A DNA stretch of 64,000 bases from Hordeum vulgare subsp. vulgare. Lineage: Eukaryota; Streptophyta; Magnoliopsida; Poales; Poaceae. Positions 33,600 through 44,131 of this stretch are shown here, in pieces. Positions within the stretch are counted from its first letter, which is position 1. Every line of letters begins with the position of its first letter. The stretch covers positions 344,513,948 to 344,577,947 of the forward strand of contig NC_058523.1 of assembly GCF_904849725.1 (NCBI RefSeq). Reading direction: 5' to 3'. A program made the position numbers and the translations under genes. The notes beneath the pieces were generated by a model. The model had not been told where the DNA came from. It did no database searches and saw nothing but the letters and a program-made list of their open reading frames with translations.

Positions 33600-34461
33600 C
33601 TCCACACCGCTCCAAACGGAGATTTGCATCTGCAAGGGTGTGAACTTCGGGATACATCGTCGTCTCCGCGTGCCCCGATTATCTCTTACCCGAGCCCTTT
33701 ACTTATGCACTTTACTTTGTGATAGCCATATTGTTTCTTGTTCTATATCTTGCTATCACTTAGTTGTTTATATTGCTTAGCATAAGTTGTTGCTGCACTT
33801 AGGTGAGCCTAGCTGTTTTAGGTTTTGTGCTTGACAAATTAAATGTTAGATTTATTCTTCATTTGTTCAAGCCTAAACCGTAATTATTTTAAAGCGCCTA
33901 TTCACCCCCCTCTAGGCGACATCCACGTCCTTTCACTTTCATCAACTACGAAGGCATCTATGACGACTTCATTAATCCCAAAATGATGCATCGACCCATT
34001 CTTTCGGGGGTGCTAATAGGATGTGCGTTCATAGAGATGAATTTATGTGTCTATATATGAATCTCCACGTCTATACTGTCTTAAAAAATAGCAATACGTA
34101 GTAATCCAAATAAAAAATTGAAACACGTGTCAAGTGAGAAAACACTCACGCCAACACACTTAAAATGCATGTCAACGACCCTAGCTTAGCTGCTTTAATT
34201 GTTTTATATATACAAGCCATCACTACTAGGAGAAAGCCTACTAGTAGCGTTGGTTTTTAGGCTACCAGTAGCGCGGGGACCAACATTACTAGTACGACGC
34301 TACAACTAACTTGGAGCAATAGCATTGGTTTCCCCGAGCTACCGCTATGCCCACTTAGTAGTAGCGTAGGTCCGACCAGCGCTACTCCTATGCCTACTTA
34401 GCAGTAGCGTTGGTCCCACCAGCGCTAGTACTATGTTTACATAATTTTTTCTACTACATAT

Positions 34462-34810
34462 TTGTGTTGTATCTGTACAAATTTCATACAATATTCTAAT
34501 CATATCTTAAATATGCAATATAATCGTCATATCATACACATAGTAGTCTCATCATATCATCACATAATCCACAAAAATCATGTCATCTCATCATATATAA
34601 TCACGATTCGTCTCATCATATATAATCATCATATAGCACCTAATCCTCTCTCCTAGGTAAAATGTTATAAAACAGAAAGACATCTAAGTTTCCACGATGA
34701 AGTAAAGAGATCCAACAATCACGATATAGCACCTAGTCCTCTCTCTCTCCTAGGTAAAATGTTATAAAACAAAAAACACCTAAGTTTCCATGATGTAGTA
34801 AAGAGATCCA
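34462..34810. repeat. AT-rich and tandem repeats in CACTA left arm
   Basis: 34500-34650 is rich in 'catcatat' permutations. It is followed by a two-copy repeat of about 90 bp starting with 'atatagcacctaatcctctc' (34631) and 'atatagcacctagtcctctc' (34723), each containing 'tcctaggtaaaatgttataaaac'. Confidence 0.75.
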
Positions 34811-35062
34811 AGGGTCTCCAACTTATGGCTTGCTATCCTTTTTTATTTCTCTCCATGCTTCAATTTGAAAATTTCCTCATGGTTTGCGCTCAGTCGAGTA
34901 TTTAAAAATGAAAGGGGCGCACGAACAGCTTGCAATTACCATATCACCTTCACCTTGCATCAACGGAGGCACAACATCATTTGGCAGTTTCTGTTAAAGA
35001 ACATAATAGTAGCCTAGTTAGCAATGCAATTTACATAATAGTAGCATAATTAGCAATGTAAT

Positions 35063-35946
35063 TTATTTAATAGTAGTGTAGTTAGCAACTCGTACCAAGA
35101 TATTTGCGCGAATGTCATCAGCCCTCAACCTATCCACTAGTGGCATGTATAATGTATAATTTGGGCCAACCCCATAATTCATGTCGTCCCTAGTAGATAG
35201 GCAACCATTAACAAAGGTGACAAGAAAATCCTTATCCTCCCAAGTTAGATGTGATCCATAAGTGTAGTGTGTCATGTCTACTATCTTCTGTGTTTCACTC
35301 GAAGACAGGAAATAAGGTGTCAATTAAAAATAAACAAGTTAATTAGGGATGAACACAAACTAATTTTGAATAAATAATGCAAATAACTTAACAAATACGG
35401 TTGCCAAACTCACATTGAGGTAAAACTGGAAGCATATTGACATCTACCCAAATGTTGATATTACCTTCAATATCATCTTCAGGACGAAGAAGGTTATTTC
35501 CTTATCCTCCTGAAATCCATATGCCTTGCCTAGAACTTCCTAAGTTGAGCAAGCAAAATGCGAGTGATTAATTGCATTGTATAGTGTAACCACAAACGTG
35601 AAACCATGTTTAGTACTTAGGTGAGCTCTCCTTGTCTACATATTCTCCATTTCTTGGAAATCGAGCTTATTCAAGACATATGGTCTTGCATGGCAGGGGA
35701 TGCACTAGTCGAATTGTAAAACACAGAAATTACACGTTGAAGCAAAGAAACACAAAGCAAAGAAGCAAAAATAGTGGTCATCGTTGCGTACCATAAAAAC
35801 ATCAAAAGTCTCGTCAAGCTTGATGGTGAAGAACCTACCGTTTTGCAAGTGAGGCTCGTAGTCGCATAGACCTCGATCTTCGCCGCAATAATCACACACA
35901 GGGATCCCCTCATCGTCAGACGATATTTCCTCTGTTCATGATTCAA
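35063..35946 (-). pseudogene. Captured B3-domain-like gene fragment inside the CACTA element
   Basis: On minus, 35899 downward reads CDYCGEDRGLCDYEPHLQNG followed by RFFTIKLDETFDVFMV, which looks like the first strand of a plant B3 DNA-binding domain. Further down, the same strand gives CHARPYVLNKLDFQEMENM, then HGFTFVVTLYNA and EVLGKAYGFQEDKEITFF, with stops or possible introns between, then at 35323-35063 an 86-codon ORF (LTWEDKDFLVTFVNGCLSTRDD). The fragments keep gene order, suggesting a captured multi-exon gene that has decayed. B3 identification is by pattern recall; medium confidence. Confidence 0.5.
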
Positions 35947-36103
35947 AGATTAAAAATCGATGACAACTATTGATGTATATGAAAAATCAGCACGGCTTAA
36001 ATTTCGGTCTGTCGAGGCTTCCCTCAAAAAATCTCATATCTCATGGTGTATATGGTGCACACTCTCTCACACTAATATGGCGGCGTATGTTGGTGGACAC
36101 GCC

Positions 36104-36415
36104 CTCACACTACTATTTATACCATCGGTGATGACCGCTCCCCCCTTCGTTCCCGCGTGCACTACCAAAATCTCTAGCACACGAGAACGAAGGAGGAAAT
36201 GACCCCCACAACAACAGTCGGGATTCTTCCTCTTATATTTTGATAGTCGATGATGGTCGCTTCCTCCTCTTCTTGGCTCCCTCACACTAATATTTCGACC
36301 GTCGGTGATGGTCGTACATCTTCTTCTCTCCTTGCGCATTGTACCGAGGTATATATCACAAGAAGAGAAGAAGAGGAAGAGACCCCCACGACAACAGTCG
36401 GTATTCCTCCATCAA
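36104..36415. repeat. Imperfect two-copy repeat, about 177 bp period, in CACTA interior
   Basis: Copies start 'ctcacactactatttatacc' (about 36104) and 'ctcacactaatatttcgacc' (about 36281), both containing 'gtcggtgatg' or 'atcggtgatg' and ending 'gacccccac.acaacagtcgg'. The short ORFs on both strands here are repeat-derived. Confidence 0.7.
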
Positions 36416-36659
36416 GAACATATTTACACGAGGAGCTCCAACTGACCGAAAGTCACCCAAATCATAAGTCAAATAACATTACATAAAAATGTACATTGCT
36501 AAAATAGGACATATCGAGCGCCTCAAATTTGCCGGAACGGAAATAAATCAACATTCCGGCAAAACATAGGCACTAGGAGGTGCTCTTTGCGAAATGATAC
36601 AAGTAGCACCAACAAAATGATGCCGGAAATTTCCATATCAATATTATCATGATCAAGTA

Positions 36660-36852
36660 CTAATATCCATCTAAATGCATCCATCCATCCATCTAAACAT
36701 CGATCCATCTAAATGCATCCATTCATCTAAATGCACACATTCATCTAAATGCATACATCCATCCATCTAACCATCTAAATGCATCCATTCATAACCATCT
36801 AAATGCATCAATTCATAACCATCTAAATGCATCAATTCATCCATCCATTCAT
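36660..36852. repeat. 'catccatctaaatg' minisatellite in CACTA right half
   Basis: About 12 units based on 'ccatctaaatgcatc' or 'cattcatctaaatgca' with length variants, read directly. It translates into a reiterated Trp-Met-Asp-type peptide on minus (MHLDGYE), which is not a gene. Confidence 0.85.
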
Positions 36853-37430
36853 GTTGTCTAGCAGCGCAAAAAACAGAGGGAGGAGGGATAAGGGGGAGAG
36901 TGGGAGAGAGGAGGGAGGGAGAGCTACCGCTGCGTGGATGGCCGGGACGGGGAGGGCCGCCGCGTGGGGACGGACGGGACGGGGAGTGCCGCCGCATGGG
37001 GAGGTCCACCAGGATGCGGGAGTGGCGCTGACGCGAGGGAGATAATACTGGATCCAGAGGAGAGAGTGAGGAGTGAGGAGTGAGGGGCGAGGGGAAGAAG
37101 GGGATAAATGTATGACCTAGCAGTAGCGCTTATTGGGGATGGGTGCTACTGCTAAGAGCCGTAGCAGTAGCGCTGGTAGCCTGCGAGCGCTAGTGCTAAG
37201 GAATTAGTAGTAGCATTGCCTATTCACCACCGCTATTACTACAGGTAGCCCCTATCGGTGGCGATGGGACCACTTAGCAGTAGCACGGTCTTGACACGCC
37301 GTGCTACTACTACTTAGATATCTGTAGTGCCGGTAGTTGTGCCGTGCTACCACTACTTAGCAGTAGCACATCTCGATAATATCGCGCTACTGCTAAAATC
37401 CTATCTATAAGCTTTCTCCTAGTAGTGCAT

Positions 37431-38549
37431 GGAACAAGAACATGGTACGTATCTAGGCATGCTATCGAACACTGGTTGCTAAGAAATCTTACCAATATGC
37501 CTTGTATTAAAAAAGTCAAATGTTCTAAAAATTTATTAGCCCCTTTGCCATCAAGGATAAAAATATCACTATAAATTAGTTCCCATTCCCTTCAAATTTT
37601 AATATCTTCCATGTGTTGCCTAATAGGGCGGGTGACGGGTCACAAGCGAGGGAAACTTATTCAAATGTCGTGAGTTTCGGAGTGGTGGTGGTGGTCGGTA
37701 GCAAAGAGGACGAGAAAGGGATGTCGCGAAAGATGGTTGAGGTGTTGTTGGTTTTTCTAAAAAAAGACATCCTAAGTGCATCTTATGTCATGGAGATGCT
37801 TCTTGCATAATCTATTGACAATGAAGATAAGGATCCCGAAAGAGACAACATGTCCTTTAGAGTGGGTGGTGTTGAAGGCGAGATGCATGACCACCTTAGC
37901 GATCTATGAAGTCCAAGGAGCCAAAGTGGATGCTTTGGACCGGAACGAGTCCATCAAAAAATAGATAGATCACATCGGGATCCGATCTCCAATACGTGCA
38001 CCCCCTACATGGCTAGGCGCGTGCTAGCGGAGCATAAATCATGGGAGGTTATAGTATGAACATAAATCCAGGGGCACCGGGAGCGAGGATAAGGCCCTGT
38101 CTAGTCACCTAGTGTAGACACTCTTGGGCTTTGGGTGCCTCCCCTTTGGAGCAAAACTTCCCCCATATTTTTGTTTTATTTATTAAACTTTCTTGCAGAG
38201 ATAACACCATGAAAATTTTGCTACAAACAGTGCCAGACCTAATAGTTTTTTATTCACTGCATCGATCCAGGAAAACAAACAAAGAACCATGAGATTAAGC
38301 GCAAGTGCATGTCTAGAGCTCTGTTTTTTAGCAAAAGGAATGGATGGCGATCTAATTTTTTTTTAAAGGAAAATACCAATAAAGAAATGAATGATAGCTG
38401 ATGGTGACATATTGTCTTTCCTATATCAACAGTGAGCATGTAAGAGCACGTATGAACAACACATTACCAGATGCCATTTATCCTTCACTGAGCAACGCAT
38501 CAGAAAAAATGATCACTCGACGCTAGGCATAAAAATAGAAAAAAAGGAT
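37431..38549. other. Unassigned intergenic stretch
   Basis: No supported gene. Small ORFs at 37613-37964 overlap in two frames without recognisable motifs. Not similar to any other part of the window. May be old, decayed host or transposon DNA. Confidence 0.35.
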
Positions 38550-38617
38550 TTCCGTCGCCGGACACCCGGGTCTCTCGGATGAGAGCGGAGTATCCTAACC
38601 ACCTAGACCATGACGGA
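38550..38617 (-). pseudogene. tRNA-Glu(CTC) pseudogene, T-loop deletion
   Basis: 68 nt on minus. The D-arm/A-box region (GGTCTAGGTGGTTAGGATA) and anticodon loop CTCTCAT (anticodon CTC, Glu) are well kept. The acceptor stem pairs six of seven (TCCGTCA with CGACGGA). The T arm reads CCCGGGTGTCCGG, about 5 nt short of the expected CCCGGGTTCGAATCCCGG, so the B box is lost. The anticodon stem has one mismatch. It is followed by AAATCCTTTTTTT, a terminator-like run. Likely a pseudogene rather than an active tRNA. Confidence 0.8.
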
Positions 38618-38800
38618 ATGGTGAGGACGAAAAGACTGAAAGATATCTATTCGTGTAGCACCAAACAGAATAAGCACTATGGAAGACTATAGGCAAGGCA
38701 TATGCTTAGCTGTCACAAAACAACACGAACGATAGAGCTTAATCGCAGCTTTTCTTGATTCACACATGGGGCTGGCAACATCCGTGAACCGAGCATCAGT

Positions 38801-39022
38801 TTATTTGCTCGCTGTAGCTCTCTTTGATCCATAACACATTAGAATTTCCCACAGTGACGTGTGATCGAATCCCATGCCCATTCCGGAGAAAATTCGAGCA
38901 ATATATGTGCCTCCCAATTGATCGGCAGTAGAAGCTAACCCCCACAACTTCTCAAAGTCTAGAATCATCAAATAGCTCATCAAGAAATTGATGGCTTGCC
39001 AAGGCTTAGCTTTTACAAGCAT
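38801..39022 (-). CDS. Possible exon or gene fragment, unrecognised
   Basis: 73 codons, minus. The composition looks protein-like rather than repeat-like (KPWQAINFLMSYLMILDFEK, then QLGGTYIARIFSGMGMGFD), with hydrophobic and aromatic residues spread as in a globular fold. I do not recognise a family. No partner exon is evident nearby and no element structure surrounds it. It lies about 180 bp from the tRNA-Glu pseudogene. It may equally be a chance ORF. Confidence 0.25.
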   Translation of the reverse strand: MLVKAKPWQAINFLMSYLMILDFEKLWGLASTADQLGGTYIARIFSGMGMGFDHTSLWEILMCYGSKRATASK

Positions 39023-41499
39023 TTGCTTTTCCCAAAAACAAACTAGCAGGAAGCAAACTCAAAATATAGATAACTGTCCATGACCGAATGAACCATCCTC
39101 AAGCCTTAACACTACTGAAGAGATCATTGAGATTCAGGTTCAGGGTGAAGCTGTCTACTACGATTATACTGTAAAATTCAGTGCATTTCTACTGTAGTTG
39201 TAATTCTACTATAAATTACATTGTAAATATATTGAAATTACAATGCAAATCACAAGGTTAATCTACTGGAATTACACTATAATACTACCTTAAATTACAA
39301 TGTAATTCAAACTGTAAAACTGTAGATCTTCTATTATTATTTTACTTAAGAATTTACAATCCCAATGTTTCTAAGTTACAGAATCCACAATGTGTGATTC
39401 TGATTTAGAGTGAGTGTAATTTCCGATCTGTGGATCTCATGTCCTGTATCTTCTGTATTACAGTAAATTTATGTTGTTTTTACAGTTTGAAATTTGTATA
39501 GTTACAACACATCTCCACTGTTATTGCTGAGGATTGCCAAGTGTAACTATAGTTTGGTGATCTTGTAATCTTTCGACCCAAAGTTCACTTACGTATGTAA
39601 ATTTTGGTGTATCTGATTTTTTATCTACATAGCTGACTAGTGGGAATAAATCAGATAGTTTAGTGGGAATAAATCAGATAGTTTAGTTTGCAATTTTGGT
39701 GTCTTTCCTCTCATCTTAGGAGATGTATTGTTTTAGAGTGACTTAACTGTGTGAGTTCAGTTCATCATGTATGACAGTTAGGTCTTTATCTTCAAAGTTT
39801 ACTGTAATTGTTCCCTTTTTTCTATAACTGTTACTGGAATAGCATGATTTACTGTTTGAGTTCTACTTTGCTCACAGTCCAACTATGTGATAGTTTCAAG
39901 TGACGAGGTACTATATTTATTTTGCATTTATCAATATGATTTCCGCTTCATCTATAGCATTCCTTTTTGAAAGTTCTAATGTTAGTAGTTCTATTTTCCC
40001 TGTAATCATAATGTAATCAGTTTTCCTAATGTACATTTGTCTCTGTTTCTTTGTATAAACTTGGAGAAGCATTTCATGTCTTCTCTTTCTAGCTTCATAA
40101 ATCAGGATAGTTGTTTGTCACTATAGGAATTTACTTGAGTTACAAGATCTGGTAGGTACATGTACGTGGCCAGATATGGTATGCATTACTCATTTTTTAT
40201 GTAAAGTTCACTTCAATTATGATCTAGGGATTGGTACAATTTTGATATGGTATAGAGTGCTTATAGTGTCTACTAGCTCTTAGAAGTGCTTCCAATATCT
40301 ACCAGCCGCAACCTATAACTATTTTACGTTCTCCTTTTTTTGTAAATTGTAACAGAAATTAAAGGATTCATAAACATCATGTTGATATGAGGGAATGCTG
40401 CAGATGGACTAATGTACTTGACAGAAGCATCAGGGGGAGAGGTGACTTGGAAAGGGAACCTGACAATCTGATGACATTAGATTGTGGTCGTTTCAGTAAC
40501 TGTATTTTTTACAATTCAGAATAGTGTCGGTGGCTGCACTTCGTAGTCCAGTTCATTTTTTCGCTTTTAGGGTAGTCTTTGTTTTGTTTTTGTATTTGGG
40601 TCTCATGATGTTGTTATAAGAGAGGCCCGTTTCTAAACGGGTTGAAAAACTGGTTCATGTAAAAACTTGTTTTTGTGGGGTTGTTATGCTGACACACAAT
40701 GTACATACATTCACACACCACAAGGGCAATACATTCACGATGGGGAGATAGACATTTCTCAAGTTGTAATGGGTTAAAAAAAAGACTAAAACCAATTGGT
40801 TTTCATCCGACTATGAAAAGGACAGTCTACCATTAAACCTTTGAAGTGAAACGTGTACCACAAAATACATTTGACCATGGGCGATGACCGCCCGCCAGCA
40901 TGGCATCCGCATGTCACACTTTTCCATAAGACATAATAACCCGGATGACCTGAATTTACATGGTAGAGGCTTCCAAACGATTCTTCAGTTTTCTCAGACC
41001 GTTTGACGTTTTCATGCACTGATGCTTGATTTCTTTGCATCGGAGTAAGATCTTGGATGGTGTGAGGTGCTTCATGGCTACGTCGATTTATTAGGCGTGC
41101 CACATGAGTCATACAGTGGGTCAACTAGTATAATGCTCGTGCGTTGTCACAAACCATGAACATATACTTATCAGTTACAAAGATAATCACAATGCATGTA
41201 AAAATTTGCATGCATAGAAATTATAGCATGTAACAATGAAGAGTAACTAAAATCCACTTCAATGATCCAACTAATTATCTCTTACAATTTAAGATCTATT
41301 TGATGTGTTTAAGATATTTTTGTACAATGTAAGGAATGTTGTCTTGAGCTTCATTGCATGGCATAATGTGAACCACATCCTGATTTTGATGAGTTTTAAA
41401 TTGTAGGCTACATATAGATCATTTGGTTAGTATTTTGTTTCTACAAATGACTTGTTATGCTATGTGGCATTGATGTCAACATATAGAAGCTCCTCCTTT

Positions 41500-42190
41500 C
41501 TACTTTTTACGGAAAACACTGCCACTCCTCTCACTCAGGCACCGCACATCCACCTTCCGTTCTGCCTCCGCAATCAACCAACCACCGATTGTCGCGGCAT
41601 CTTATCTTCACGCCACATCGTTGCCGCCACCATCTCTCCGAGGCACCTCCCCTCCATGCCATGGCGAAGCGTGCCCACTCCTCTTCCACCACGTCCCCTG
41701 TCATCCATTGCGTCGCCAGCCCCCTCCTCTCCCTGCAACGACATGGTGTGCCTTCTTCTTACTCTAACAACCTCTTGCGCCGTCGCCTCGACACCGAGCT
41801 AGCCCATCGGTCTAGCATCTTGGGTAGATGGATCCGCCTAGGAGGTGCAAAAGGGACCAAAACCCTCGGTTAGTTCCAGCCAAGTAGCTGACCCATTCCT
41901 ATGTGGTTTGGACAACATCATGGACAGTGGTGTGGCACTGCGAGGAGGAATACACCTTCATCATTGAGGCTGCTCACCCGAGGCTGATTTCTGGTGCCAA
42001 GGAGTGCACATTGTCACGCCAGGGCGGCCGCCAAGGCAATGTGACATTCTACTCATTTGCCTGCCCATCCCACTCATGTTTGATGTATCTGCCAGCATGT
42101 CTACCTTCCTATCGATTAGCTTTATGGATTACACAAAAAGACTTCTACGCGTGCGCACGTCACAACGCGTGATTGGCTTGCAAGCGCAAT
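41500..42190 (+). other. GC-richer block with overlapping ORFs, possible gene fragment
   Basis: Plus-strand ORFs 41452-41802, 41589-41873 and 41903-42172 overlap or abut in different frames. The first is Ser/Pro/His-rich, as expected from C-rich DNA. The second half (about 41900-42100) includes a Cys- and His-containing segment but no known motif. Base composition differs from the AT-rich neighbours, so a captured or decayed gene is possible. No function assigned. Confidence 0.25.
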
Positions 42191-42445
42191 CCTAATCCCC
42201 CCTGTTGTTGGGCCTGATATCTAATCTCATACTTCCACTTACTGTTCGTAAAAAATAAATATGAATTGCATACTATATTTGTTTGTAAGACGAAACATGA
42301 AGTAGAGAGAGAACACAACCTGATATTCAGCAAGGGGATACTTATAAGCCTCATGAACAATCAGGAGCTCCTTTCCCTCCTTTAGTGCATCTGCTACTAG
42401 AGCACCTACACAATTTTAATCACAACAGCAACCCATCTCAGCAGC

Positions 42446-43502
42446 TGATGTCTACTACGCAACTTTATTCTTGTAGACGTTGTTGGGCCTCCGAATGCAG
42501 AGTTATGTAGGAAAACAACAAATTTCCCTCAAGTGGACGACCTAAGGTTTATCAATCCGTAGCAGGTGTAGGATGAAGATGGTCTCTCTCAAACAACTAT
42601 GCAATAAAATACAAGAAATCTCTTGTCTCACCAACACACCCAATACAATGGTAAATTGTATAGGTGCACTAGTTCGGCGAAGAGATGGTGATACAAGTGT
42701 AGTATGGATAGTAGAAATAGATTTTTATAATCCAAATAAATAATATAGCAAGGTAACAATTAGTAAACAATGAGAAAACGGTCTATTAATGCTTAGAAAC
42801 AAGGCCTAGGGTTCATACTTTCACTAGTGCAATCTCGCAACAATGCTAACATTGTAGATCATATGATCACCCCTTAACGTGCAACAAAGAATCACTCCAA
42901 AGTTCATAAGTAGAGGAGATGAAATTTTTGTAGGCAGCGAACCACCTCAACGTTATCCTTTCGGATCAATCCATTAAGCTATTCCTATAGGTGTCACAAA
43001 CAACTCTAGAGTTCGTACTAAAATAACACCGACGATACATATCAATCAACCCTAATGTCACCTAGATACTCCAATGTCACCTCAAGTATCCGTGGGTTAA
43101 TTATTTGACATGCACCAAACAATTTTGGATTCATCATATTCAATCCAACACAAAGAACTTCAAAGAGTATCCCAAGATTTATATCGAAGAAAGTAGGACA
43201 AGAACGTCTATCAACCCCTATGCATAGATTACCCCAATGTCACCTCGGAAATCCGCAAGTTGAGTACCAAAATATATATCAAGTGAATCAATAGAACACC
43301 CCATTGTCACCACAGGTATCCATATGCAAGACATACATCAAGTGATCTCAAACCCAATATTCAATCCGACATTATAAAATTTCTAAGGGAAAGATTCAAT
43401 TCATCACATCAAGATAGAAAGGAAAAAACACCATATGATCCTACTGTATTAACAAAGCCCGTGGTACATCAAGATTGTGACATCTCAAGAACACGAGAGA
43501 GA

Positions 43503-43554
<52 letters not shown>

Positions 43555-44131
43555 TCAAACACATAGCTACTGGTACATACCCTCAGCCCCGAGGGTGGAC
43601 TACTACCTCCTCGTCATGGCCTCCGCCGGGATGATGAAGATGGCCACCGGTGATGATTTCCCCATCTAGCAGGGTACTCGAAAGGCTCCAGATGGGTTTT
43701 TCATCGATACTGAGAGTTGCAATGGCGGAGCAGAAATTCTAGGTTAACTTTCCACGGTTTCCGGATTTATAGAAATTTTCAGCGTTGGAATCACGTCACC
43801 CGGAGCATCGTGGGACCCACAAGCTATCAAGGTGCGCCCAGGGGGTGGGCCCTCCCTGTTAGTTTGTGCCCCACAGGTTGCTCCCCTCCCTTGTTTCTTT
43901 GGCCCAATATTTATTTTATCCAGAAAACATCATAAAATATTTGAGCGATTCTGAGAACTTTAATGTTCTACACAAAAACAACACCACTATAATTCTGATG
44001 AAAACAATGTCAGTCTGGTTTAGTTCTAAATAAACCATATAAAGTGCATCAAACCCATATAAAATTATTGTAAACATAGGCAAACATGGCATGAATACTT
44101 CATAAATTATTTATACACTATGGACGTATCA
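42446..44131 (-). repeat. 3' LTR of composite A
   Basis: 1686 bp. A minus-strand TATAAAT lies at 43765-43771. It includes the (GA)n microsatellite at 43501-43555. Short ORFs are not supported. Confidence 0.88.
43499..43555. repeat. (GA)n microsatellite in LTR of composite A
   Basis: A nearly uninterrupted 'ga' run with a few 'aa' interruptions. The corresponding site in the truncated LTR (about 61885) has only 'gaagagaga', so the run expanded after the LTRs separated. Confidence 0.9.

Larger units (their letters stand above)
24469..33935 (+). mobile_element. Solo LTR (B), about 2.5 kb, split by element F
   Basis: It starts TGTTAGAGCATA at 24469 and ends 'cgtcctttca' at 33935. Flanking 5 bp are CTTCC (24464-24468) and CTTTC (33936-33940), a TSD with one later change. 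No internal region or PBS follows, so this is the product of LTR-LTR recombination. It carries TATAAAAGG at 25879-25887 as a promoter candidate, and the motif GCGGTAGTACCGC and its variants at 25600-25840. The ORFs inside (for example 25084-25371) are not supported as genes. Without F the LTR measures 2161 + 331 bp. Confidence 0.82.
24324..34088 (+). mobile_element. tRNA-derived SINE copy 2, split by solo LTR B and element F
   Basis: Left part 24324-24468 (A-box 'ggatggttagg', B-box 'gggttgaagtccc') and right part 33941-34088 ('atgacgacttcattaatccc', ending 'actgtcttaaaaaa') join into one SINE when the insert is removed, as shown by collinearity with copy 1 across the break. Everything between is the nested insertion. 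Confidence 0.6.
34221..37427. mobile_element. Non-autonomous CACTA DNA transposon
   Basis: Ends are CACTACTAGGAGAAAGC at 34221 and its inverted complement at 37411-37427 (17 bp terminal inverted repeat). A 3 bp TSD CAT flanks it (34218-34220, 37428-37430). Subterminal regions (34245-34440 and 37110-37390) hold many copies of 'tagcagtagcg' in both orientations, the usual transposase-binding arrays of CACTA elements. 3.2 kb is too short for the transposase and none is visible. The interior holds a B3-like gene fragment on minus plus several tandem repeats. Confidence 0.92.
38618..42445. other. Low-annotation stretch between CACTA and composite A
   Basis: Contents: an isolated minus ORF at 38801-39022, an AT-rich segment at 39110-40160 with many 'actgtaa' and 'ttacagt' words, a perfect 24 bp direct repeat at about 39649-39695 ('tagtgggaataaatcagata'), a minus ORF at 40786-41124, and a GC-richer block at 41500-42190. 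No recognised gene or element ends. Confidence 0.4.

Noticed and set aside
36523..37045. Reiterated MHLDG-type ORF and plus-strand GC-rich ORF in CACTA
   Set aside because: Product of the 'catccatctaaatg' minisatellite and of GC-rich subterminal DNA.
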